Source of the DNA: Pseudomonas sp. 102515
GTDB lineage: Bacteria; Pseudomonadota; Gammaproteobacteria; Pseudomonadales; Pseudomonadaceae
NCBI RefSeq assembly: GCF_031085165.1
Contig: NZ_JAVHTY010000003.1
Location: 62,001 to 126,000, forward strand
DNA: 64,000 nucleotides
Reading direction: 5' to 3'
Position 1 is the stretch's first letter, and each line of letters starts with the position of its first letter. The notes under the pieces are model-generated. The model worked only from the letters and a program-made list of their open reading frames with translations. It did no database searches and was not told the DNA's origin. The position numbers and the translations under genes are program-made. This document shows positions 56,323 through 64,000 of the stretch, piece after piece.

Positions 56323-57040
56323 AGTGACCGCCCTGCACAAACACTATGGCAACCACCATGTGCTCAAGGGCATCGACCTGACCGTCGAGGAAGGCCAGGT
56401 GGTGGCCATCATCGGCAAGAGCGGTTCCGGCAAGAGCACCCTGCTGCGCACCCTGAACGGCCTGGAATCCATCAACGACGGCGTCATCGAGGTGGATGGC
56501 GAATACCTGGACGCGGCCAGGGTCAATCTCCGATCGCTGCGGCAGAAGGTCGGCATGGTCTTCCAGCAGTTCAACCTCTTTCCGCACCTGACCGTGGGCG
56601 AGAACGTGATGCTGGCGCCCCAGGTGGTCAAGAAGACCAGCAAGGACGAGGCCCGCGCCCTGGCGCGGCAGATGCTCGACCGGGTCGGGCTGGCGGAGAA
56701 ATTCGACAGCTATCCGGACCGCCTCTCCGGCGGTCAGCAGCAGCGGGTAGCCATCGCCCGCGCCCTGGCCATGTCGCCCAAGGTGCTGCTGTGCGACGAG
56801 ATCACCTCGGCGCTGGATCCGGAGCTGGTCAACGAGGTGCTGGCGGTGGTCAAGCAACTGGCCCGCGAGGGCATGACGCTGATCATGGTCACCCACGAGA
56901 TGAGATTCGCCCGCGAGGTCGGCGACAAGCTGGTGTTCATGCATCAGGGCAAGGTCCACGAAAGCGGTCATCCCCAGGAGCTGTTCGCCCGTCCGCAGAC
57001 ACCGGAACTGGCCCAGTTCATCGGTCAGGTGGCTTCCTGA
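56309..57040 (+). CDS. Polar amino acid ABC transporter ATP-binding protein
   Basis: The 243-aa ATPase has Walker A GKSGSGKST, Q-loop FQQFNLFPHLTV, signature LSGGQQQR, Walker B VLLCDEITSALDPE and switch THE. Walker B and the D-loop read DEITSALD where DEPTSALD is usual, a Pro-to-Ile change. The catalytic Glu is kept. It is the last gene of the transporter operon. Confidence 0.95.
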   Translation: MPLLRVTALHKHYGNHHVLKGIDLTVEEGQVVAIIGKSGSGKSTLLRTLNGLESINDGVIEVDGEYLDAARVNLRSLRQKVGMVFQQFNLFPHLTVGENVMLAPQVVKKTSKDEARALARQMLDRVGLAEKFDSYPDRLSGGQQQRVAIARALAMSPKVLLCDEITSALDPELVNEVLAVVKQLAREGMTLIMVTHEMRFAREVGDKLVFMHQGKVHESGHPQELFARPQTPELAQFIGQVAS

Positions 57041-57152
57041 GGCGGAGAAACCCTATTTTTTCTGCCACTTTGCGCAACCGTAACCGCTGTGCGCTTGAAG
57101 CCGTCACCGGCTAGCTGGCACGATGGCGCGGTTTATCGCCGAGAGCCTCCAG

Positions 57153-58652
57153 ATGCAGCCTTCGCCAGCCGAACCCCACGAACTGATCGCCGCCATCGAC
57201 CTGGGCTCGAACAGCTTTCACATCGTCCGGGCGCGCCATTCCCACGGGGAGATCCGCATCCTTGAGCGGCTGGGCGAAAAGATCCAGCTGGCCGCCGGCC
57301 TGGACGAGTCGCGCCTGCTCAGCGAAGAGGCCATCCAGCGCGGCCTGGACTGCCTGCGCCGCTTCGCCCAGCTGATCGCCGGCATGCCGCGCGGGGCCGT
57401 GCGGGTGGTGGGCACCAACGCCTTGCGCGAAGCGCGCAACCGCGGCGAATTCATCCAGCGCGCCGAAGCCGTGCTCGGCCATGCGGTCGAAGTCATCTCC
57501 GGTCGCGAAGAGGCCCGCCTCATCTACCTGGGCGTGTCCCACTCCATGCCCGATGTGCCCGGACGCCGCCTGGTGACCGACATCGGCGGTGGCAGCACCG
57601 AATTCATCATCGGCCAGCGCTTCGAGACCCTGCAGCGCGAGAGCCTGCAGATGGGTTGCGTCAGCTTCACCAAGCGATTCTTCGCCGACGGCAAGATCAC
57701 CGCCGCCCAATACGCCCGTGCCTACACCGCTGCCCGCCTGGAGTTGATGAACATCGACCAGGGCCTGCGCGAGATGGGCTGGCACCAGGCCCTGGGCGCC
57801 TCCGGCACCATCCGCGCGGTGGCCCTGGCGATCCAGGCCGCCGGCCGCGGCAATGGCGAGATCACCCCGGATGGCATCGAGTGGCTCAAGCGCAAGCTGC
57901 TCAAGCAGGGCGATATCAACCTGCTCAACATCGACGGCGTGAAGCCGGATCGACGCGCCATCCTGCCGGGCGGCCTGGCCATCCTCGAAGCCCTGTTCAA
58001 GGCTCTGGAATTGCAGGAGATGCACCTCTCCGAAGGCGCCCTGCGCGAAGGGGTGCTCTACGACATGATCGGCCGGCACAGCCACGAGGACGTCCGCGAA
58101 CGCACCCTCAACGCTCTGGCCGAGCGCTACCACGTCGATCAGCGCCATGCCGAGCGGGTGGAAAAGCGCGCCCTGAAGTCCCTGGCACAGGTCGCCGAGG
58201 CCTGGGCCCTGACCGACGAGAATCATGCCGAACTGCTGCGCTGGGCGGCGCGCCTGCACGGCGTCGGCCTGGACATCGCCCACTACCAGTACCACAAGCA
58301 CGGCGCCTACCTGATCGAGCACTCGGACCTGCCCGGCTTCTCCCGCCGCGACCAGCAGGCCCTGGCCTTGCTGGTGCGCGGCCATCGCCGCAACATCCCC
58401 CTGGAGCGCCTGCAGGAGCTGGGCCCGGAAGGCGAGCCGCTGCTGCGCCTGACCCTGTTGCTGCGCTTCGCCATCCTCTTCCACCACATCCGCCACAAGA
58501 GCATCCCGGACGTCCAGCTCAGCGCCGGCGAGCGCAGCCTGGACGTGCAATTCCCCGATGGCTGGCTGGCGGAGAATCCGCTGACCCAGGCGGACTTCGA
58601 GCTGGAAGCCCAATGGCTGGAGCGGGTGGGGTATAAGTTGAGCGTTCGCTGA
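57153..58652 (+). CDS. ppx: Exopolyphosphatase Ppx
   Basis: The protein is 499 aa from ATG 57153, which has GAGAG at good spacing; ATG 57123 would give 509 aa but lacks a binding site. The actin-like phosphatase fold has [15 protein letters not shown] (phosphate 1 loop), [17 protein letters not shown] (phosphate 2 loop) and GASGTIRAV. The C-terminal half is HD-like. It removes terminal phosphate from polyphosphate and may hydrolyse pppGpp. It is convergent with ppk. Confidence 0.96.
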   Translation: MQPSPAEPHELIAAIDLGSNSFHIVRARHSHGEIRILERLGEKIQLAAGLDESRLLSEEAIQRGLDCLRRFAQLIAGMPRGAVRVVGTNALREARNRGEFIQRAEAVLGHAVEVISGREEARLIYLGVSHSMPDVPGRRLVTDIGGGSTEFIIGQRFETLQRESLQMGCVSFTKRFFADGKITAAQYARAYTAARLELMNIDQGLREMGWHQALGASGTIRAVALAIQAAGRGNGEITPDGIEWLKRKLLKQGDINLLNIDGVKPDRRAILPGGLAILEALFKALELQEMHLSEGALREGVLYDMIGRHSHEDVRERTLNALAERYHVDQRHAERVEKRALKSLAQVAEAWALTDENHAELLRWAARLHGVGLDIAHYQYHKHGAYLIEHSDLPGFSRRDQQALALLVRGHRRNIPLERLQELGPEGEPLLRLTLLLRFAILFHHIRHKSIPDVQLSAGERSLDVQFPDGWLAENPLTQADFELEAQWLERVGYKLSVR

Positions 58653-58660
58653 GGGGATTT

Positions 58661-58702
58661 TTCGTAGGTTGGGTTGAGTGGTAGCGAAGCCCAACCTACG
58701 AA
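58661..58702. repeat. REP-like palindrome between ppx and ppk
   Basis: This is the clearest copy of the interspersed element. TTCGTAGGTTGGG (58661-58673) is exactly complementary to CCCAACCTACGAA (58690-58702), with TTGAGTGGTAGCGAAG between. It is 8 bp past the ppx stop and about 40 bp from the ppk stop, so it can form the 3' end of both messages. Confidence 0.8.
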
Positions 58703-58741
58703 ACCGGCCAGGGCCCACGTCGGCATGGGCCCGAAACTCCC

Positions 58742-60964
58742 TCAGCGTGTATTCACCACCGGGCTGGCCAGTCGCTCCAGCAGCGTCGCCTGCACACTGC
58801 GGGCATTCTGGTTGCCGGTCGGCGATTGCCGAACGTAGCTGCCGTCTTCCTGCAGCACCCAGGCCTGGGTGTTGTCGGTGAGGTAGCCTTCCAGCTCCTT
58901 CTTGACCCGGCTGATGAGCTTCTTGCCTTCCACCGGGAAGCAGGTCTCGACGCGCATGTCGAGGTTGCGTTCCATCCAGTCGGCACTGGAAAGATAGAGC
59001 CTCTCGTCACCACCGTTGAGGAAGTAGTAGATCCGGCTGTGCTCCAGGAAGCGGCCGATGATGGAGCGCACCTGGATGTTGTGGGACACGCCCGGTACAC
59101 CGGGGCGCAGGCAGCACATGCCGCGCACCACCAGGTCGATCTTCACCCCGGCCTGGCTGGCCTTGTAGAGGGCGCGGATGACCTTGGGATCGGTAAGACC
59201 GTTGACCTTGGCCATGATCTGCGCCGGCCGTCCCTCGCTGGCCGCCACCGCTTCGCGGTTGATCATCTCCAGCAGGTTCTTCTTCAGGGTGAAGGGCGCG
59301 TGCAGCAGCTTCTTCATGCGCAGGGTCTTGCCCATGCCGATCAGCTGGTTGAACAGCTTGTGCACGTCCTCGGTCAGGGCCACGTCGGCGGTCAGCAGGC
59401 TGTAGTCGGTATACAGCTTGGCGTTGCCGGCATGGTAGTTGCCGGTGCCCAGGTGGGCGTAGCGGCGCAGCTCGCCGTTCTCGCGGCGCAGGATCAGCAT
59501 CATCTTGGCGTGGGTCTTGAAGCCCACCACGCCATAGATGACCACGGCGCCAGCCTGCTGCAGGCGGCTGGCCAGCTGCAGGTTGGACTCCTCGTCGAAG
59601 CGCGCGCGCAACTCGATGACCGCGGTCACCTCCTTGCCGCTGCGTGCCGCATCCACCAGGGCGTCGACGATCTCGGAGTTGGCACCGCTGCGGTAGAGCG
59701 TCTGCTTGATCGCCAGGACATTGGGGTCCTTGGCGGCCTGGCGCATCAGGTCGATCACCGGGGTGAAGGACTCGAAGGGGTGCAGCAGCAGCACATCGAG
59801 CTTGCCCAGGACGTTGAAGAGGTTGTCCTTCTTCTGCAGGAGCTTGGGAATGGTCGGCGTGAAGGGCGCGTTCTGCAGCTCGGGATGGCTGTCCAGGCCG
59901 GTGATGGAGAACAGCCGGGTCAGGTTGACCGGACCATTGACCTTGTACAGCTCGCTGTCGCCCAGATTGAACTGCTTGAGCAGGTAGTCGGTGAGGTGTT
60001 TCGGGCAGATGTCCACCACCTCGAGCCGCACCGCATCACCGTAGCGCCGGGAGAACAGTTCGCCGCGCAGGGCGCGGGCCAGGTCTTCGACGTCCTCGGT
60101 GTCCACCGAGAGATCGGCGTTCCGGGTCAGGCGGAACTGGAAGCAGCCCTTGACCTTCATGCCGGGGAACAGGTCATCGGCATGGGCGTGGATCATCGAG
60201 GACAGGAAGACATAGTTGTCCCCGGGGCCTGCGACCTCCTCCGGCACCCGGATGATCCGCGGCAGCAGGCGCGGCGCCGGGATGATGGCCAGACCGGAGT
60301 CGCGGCCGAAGGCGTCCATGCCCTCCAGCTCGACGATGAAGTTGAGGCTCTTGTTCACCAGCAGCGGGAAGGGGTGGGTCGGATCCAGGCCGATGGGAGT
60401 GATGATGGGGGCGATCTCGTCGCGGAAGAACTTGCGTACCCAGGCCTTGATCTTGACGTCCCAGTAACGTCGGCGGATGAAGCGGATCTGCTGCTCGGCC
60501 AGGGCCGGCAGCAGGACGTCGTTGAGGATGGCGTATTGCCGCTCCACCTGACCGTGAACGATGTCACTGATGCGTGCCAGCGCCTGGTGCGGCAGCAGAC
60601 CGTCGGCGCCAGCCTGCTCGCGGGCGAAGGCGATCTGCTTCTTCAGGCCCGCCACGCGGATCTCGAAGAACTCGTCCAGGTTGCTGGAAAAGATCAGCAG
60701 GTACTTGAGCCGCTCGAGCAGCGGATAGGATTCGTCGAGGGCCTGTTCCAGTACCCGGATGTTGAACTGCAGCTGCGACAGCTCGCGATGGATGTAGAGG
60801 CTGCTGTCGTCCACGTTGGCCGCCGGCACACTGGGCGCGGCCGGTACCTCGGCGGCGGGCGCCGGTACTTCGGCGTCCAGCGCCAGCGTCTCTTCCGCAG
60901 TCTCCAGCGACTCGGCGGTGACGGGCTGTTGCAGATCGGTCTCGACGAAACCCTGGCTACTCAT
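58742..60964 (-). CDS. ppk: Polyphosphate kinase Ppk1
   Basis: The 740-aa enzyme has a variable Ala/Glu/Pro-rich N-terminus (about residues 1-50) ahead of the Ppk N domain ([12 protein letters not shown]). Other motifs are [19 protein letters not shown] and the catalytic His in [18 protein letters not shown]. It makes polyphosphate from ATP. It starts 9 bp after hemB on the same strand, so hemB-ppk is an operon, as in other pseudomonads. Confidence 0.98.
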   Translation of the reverse strand: MSSQGFVETDLQQPVTAESLETAEETLALDAEVPAPAAEVPAAPSVPAANVDDSSLYIHRELSQLQFNIRVLEQALDESYPLLERLKYLLIFSSNLDEFFEIRVAGLKKQIAFAREQAGADGLLPHQALARISDIVHGQVERQYAILNDVLLPALAEQQIRFIRRRYWDVKIKAWVRKFFRDEIAPIITPIGLDPTHPFPLLVNKSLNFIVELEGMDAFGRDSGLAIIPAPRLLPRIIRVPEEVAGPGDNYVFLSSMIHAHADDLFPGMKVKGCFQFRLTRNADLSVDTEDVEDLARALRGELFSRRYGDAVRLEVVDICPKHLTDYLLKQFNLGDSELYKVNGPVNLTRLFSITGLDSHPELQNAPFTPTIPKLLQKKDNLFNVLGKLDVLLLHPFESFTPVIDLMRQAAKDPNVLAIKQTLYRSGANSEIVDALVDAARSGKEVTAVIELRARFDEESNLQLASRLQQAGAVVIYGVVGFKTHAKMMLILRRENGELRRYAHLGTGNYHAGNAKLYTDYSLLTADVALTEDVHKLFNQLIGMGKTLRMKKLLHAPFTLKKNLLEMINREAVAASEGRPAQIMAKVNGLTDPKVIRALYKASQAGVKIDLVVRGMCCLRPGVPGVSHNIQVRSIIGRFLEHSRIYYFLNGGDERLYLSSADWMERNLDMRVETCFPVEGKKLISRVKKELEGYLTDNTQAWVLQEDGSYVRQSPTGNQNARSVQATLLERLASPVVNTR

Positions 60965-60973
60965 TGAAGCTCC

Positions 60974-62023
<1,050 letters not shown>

Positions 62024-62259
62024 TCAGTGTGATGGGTTATAGGCCACAATCATGACCGATTGGTAACAGCAGATGACAATATGGTGTGCCTATAGGTCCT
62101 ATCCAAGGCAGACGCCGGCTGGACCCGGCGTGACACAGGGTCGCAGCGAAATCCCTGCCTGACCGTCTGGCACCTGGCGGACGGAAGTCCGTCACACTTT
62201 CTTTCCAGGCGCCAACCGGGGTAGGCTGCGCCATCTTTATTCACCTCGTGTAGCGCCGA

Positions 62260-62814
62260 ATGCTCCAACAATTCCTCCATGATTTCGGCTATTTCGCCCT
62301 TTTTCTCGGCACCTTTTTCGAGGGCGAAACCATTCTGGTGCTGGCCGGTTTCCTGGCCTTCCGCGACTACATGAATATCCAGACCGTCATCCTGGTCGCC
62401 TTCTGTGGCAGCTATGCCGGCGATCAGCTCTGGTACTTCCTCGGCCGGCGCCATGGGCGCAAGCTGCTGGCGCGCAAACCCAAGTGGGAAGCCGCGGGCG
62501 AGAAGGCGCTGGCGCACATCCGGCGTCACCCGGATCTCTGGGTACTGAGCTTTCGCTTCGTCTACGGCCTGCGCACGGTGATGCCGGTGGCGATCGGCCT
62601 GTCGGGCTATCCGCCGGCGCGCTATCTGATCCTCAACGGCATCGGCGCCATCGTCTGGGCCACGGTGCTGGGCTATGCCGCCTATCACTTCGGCGCCGTC
62701 CTCGAAGGGGTGCTGGGCAATCTCAAGCGGTACGAATTGATGGTGCTGGGCGGTCTGGTGGTGATCGGCCTGCTGCTCTGGCTGTGGCGACGCAACCGCA
62801 CGCCCAAGGCCTGA
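62260..62814 (+). CDS. DedA-family membrane protein
   Basis: The 184-aa protein has four or five hydrophobic segments. DedA features are the N-terminal acidic FFEGETILVLAGFLA, the GSYAGDQLWYFLGRRHGR loop and the SFRFVYGLRTVMPVAIGLSGYP re-entrant region with conserved Arg. Members flip or recycle undecaprenyl phosphate or support membrane potential. It is divergent from hemB across a gap of about 260 bp. Confidence 0.93.
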   Translation: MLQQFLHDFGYFALFLGTFFEGETILVLAGFLAFRDYMNIQTVILVAFCGSYAGDQLWYFLGRRHGRKLLARKPKWEAAGEKALAHIRRHPDLWVLSFRFVYGLRTVMPVAIGLSGYPPARYLILNGIGAIVWATVLGYAAYHFGAVLEGVLGNLKRYELMVLGGLVVIGLLLWLWRRNRTPKA

Positions 62815-62931
62815 TGGCCGGACAGCCCGTGTCCCGCTACGTCCATCGAACGGATTAAAGGCTCGGCTGCCGCTGCCGATGCCCTGAGCATCAACCTCTC
62901 CCGACCTCTCCATGCAAGCTGGCGATTGAGC

Positions 62932-64000
62932 ATGCTGAACTTCTCCACCTTGCTTCCCCCCGACCATCAGATCCTGGCTGCCAACGAGTACGAAAGCCTG
63001 CTCGTGGTCCTGGCGTACCTGATCGCCAGCGCCGCCGGCTACACCGCCCTGGCCATGGCCGACTGGGTGACCAACAGTCGCTCCCGCCGCGGCAGCGAGC
63101 TGGCCAAGCTGATCGGTGCCATCGCCCTGGGCGGGGGCATCTGGTCGATGCACTTCCTGGCCATGCTGTCGTTCAAGATCGGCATCCATGTGCACTACGC
63201 GCCCCTGCAGACCCTGGCCTCGCTGCTGATCGCCATCGCCGTGTCCTACACGGTCATGCATCTGATCGGGCGCGAATCCCTGACCGCACCGCAATACCTG
63301 CTCGCGGCCCTGGCCGCCGGCCTGGGCATCGCGACCATGCACTACACCGGCATGCTGGCGATGCAGTCGGTCGCCGTGCAGCTCTATGATCCGCTGCTGG
63401 TGGTGATCTCGGTGGTGATCGCCAGCCTGGCGTCCCTGGGTGCCCTGCTGCTGGCCTTCCGCCTACGCGGCAGGACCGGCCTCAGGACCCTCTGGCTGCG
63501 CCTGCTGGGCAGTCTGGTCCTGGGTTTCGCCATCGTTTCCATGCACTTCACCGGCATGGCCGCCCTGACCCTCGCCGTGCCCATCGGCTTCGAACCCGAC
63601 GGCCTGGTAGAAGTGAATCAGCACCTGGAGCTGGGCATGGGCATCGCCCTCGGCACCCTGTTCATCATCATGGTCGGCCTGCTCGCCGCCTGGGCCGGCG
63701 AACGCTTCCATGCCCAGCGCCTGCGGCTGGAGCGGGTCTCGACCACCCTCGATCAGATCACCCTGCACGATCCCCTCACCCACCTGCTCAACGGCGGCAG
63801 TTTCATCCAGACCGTCGACCGGGCCATCGGCCAGGCGCGCACCGGTGAGCAGTTCGCCTTGCTGATGCTGGACATCGATCACTTCAAGCGCATCAACGAC
63901 AGCCTCGGCCACGCCCTCGGCGATGAATTGCTGATCCAGATGGCGCAGCGGATCCGCGCGGTGCTCGACAACGACCTGCCACTGGCCCGTTATGCCGGCG
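62932..64000 (+). CDS. MHYT-GGDEF signalling protein, 3' end outside window
   Basis: 356 codons are visible. The N-terminal MHYT sensor has seven hydrophobic segments and three metal-site motifs: SMHFLAML, TMHYTGML and SMHFTGMA. A GGDEF domain begins at DPLTHLLNGGSF and includes LLMLDIDHFKRINDSLGHALGD; the window ends just before the expected GGDEF loop (ARYAG). MHYT domains are thought to bind copper and sense O2, CO or NO. MucR of P. aeruginosa (MHYT-GGDEF-EAL) is the obvious comparison. Whether an EAL domain follows cannot be seen. Confidence 0.92.
   Translation, partial: MLNFSTLLPPDHQILAANEYESLLVVLAYLIASAAGYTALAMADWVTNSRSRRGSELAKLIGAIALGGGIWSMHFLAMLSFKIGIHVHYAPLQTLASLLIAIAVSYTVMHLIGRESLTAPQYLLAALAAGLGIATMHYTGMLAMQSVAVQLYDPLLVVISVVIASLASLGALLLAFRLRGRTGLRTLWLRLLGSLVLGFAIVSMHFTGMAALTLAVPIGFEPDGLVEVNQHLELGMGIALGTLFIIMVGLLAAWAGERFHAQRLRLERVSTTLDQITLHDPLTHLLNGGSFIQTVDRAIGQARTGEQFALLMLDIDHFKRINDSLGHALGDELLIQMAQRIRAVLDNDLPLARYAG

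Overview
The window is chromosomal DNA of a high-GC gammaproteobacterium, almost certainly a Pseudomonas. The gene orders typA-thiI-glnA-(two DUF4124 genes)-ntrB-ntrC-trmL, ygfB-pepP-ubiH-ubiI-like, zapA-6S RNA-5-FTHF cyclo-ligase, and ubiD-rho-trxA-(insert)-ppx/ppk-hemB match, from memory, the P. aeruginosa chromosome near PA5112-PA5128 and PA5221-PA5243. The species cannot be fixed from the sequence; the P. oryzihabitans/psychrotolerans group is only a guess. Most of the window is core genome. Accessory genes sit in blocks between the syntenic segments. No tRNA, rRNA, CRISPR array, transposase or prophage was seen.

Layout. 1-4.1 kb: a truncated PAP2 phosphatase gene, then a PotD-like periplasmic binding protein overlapping a membrane GGDEF-EAL protein, which resembles the NspS-MbaA polyamine-sensing pair. 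4.1-10.4 kb, minus strand: autotransporter esterase estA, an LprI-family protein, typA and thiI. 10.4-17.1 kb: the nitrogen regulon core. glnA has two NtrC sites and a sigma-54 promoter with classical spacing. Two DUF4124 proteins follow, then ntrBC behind its own NtrC sites and sigma-54-like promoter, then a repeat-rich gap ending in a sigma-54-driven small RNA candidate in the position of NrsZ. 17.2-20.8 kb: a membrane-anchored unknown, trmL, and a first FdhF/YdeP-type molybdopterin oxidoreductase. 21-26.2 kb: putA with GTTGCA operator hexamers, and a luciferase-like flavin oxidoreductase.

26.3-32.5 kb is the most accessory-looking block. It holds an AT-rich patch, a chemoreceptor, a nucleotidyltransferase gene broken by three single-base frameshifts, and a chemoreceptor-porin-small PstS-like protein cluster that looks like a sensory module. 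32.5-36.7 kb: a second FdhF/YdeP-type oxidoreductase with fdhD and a LysR regulator. 36.7-43.2 kb: yrfG, nudE-cysQ, and the ygfB-pepP-ubiH-ubiI-like ubiquinone operon. 43.3-47.0 kb: a ZapB-like coiled coil, zapA, 6S RNA, 5-formyl-THF cyclo-ligase, an EVE protein, a FliL-like protein and a DUF5924/DUF2914 membrane protein. 47.1-53.0 kb: glpT, a ferredoxin-reductase, ubiD, rho and trxA. 53.2-57.0 kb: a GntR regulator divergent from a four-gene polar amino acid ABC transporter. 57.1-64 kb: convergent ppx and hemB-ppk, a DedA protein, and a truncated MHYT-GGDEF gene.

Several genes act together: glnA/ntrBC/sRNA in nitrogen control, ppx/ppk in polyphosphate turnover, and UbiH, the UbiI-like protein and UbiD in ubiquinone synthesis. 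Three second-messenger or chemosensory modules are paired with periplasmic or outer-membrane proteins or have large sensor domains. Small palindromic repeats recur in at least six intergenic gaps.
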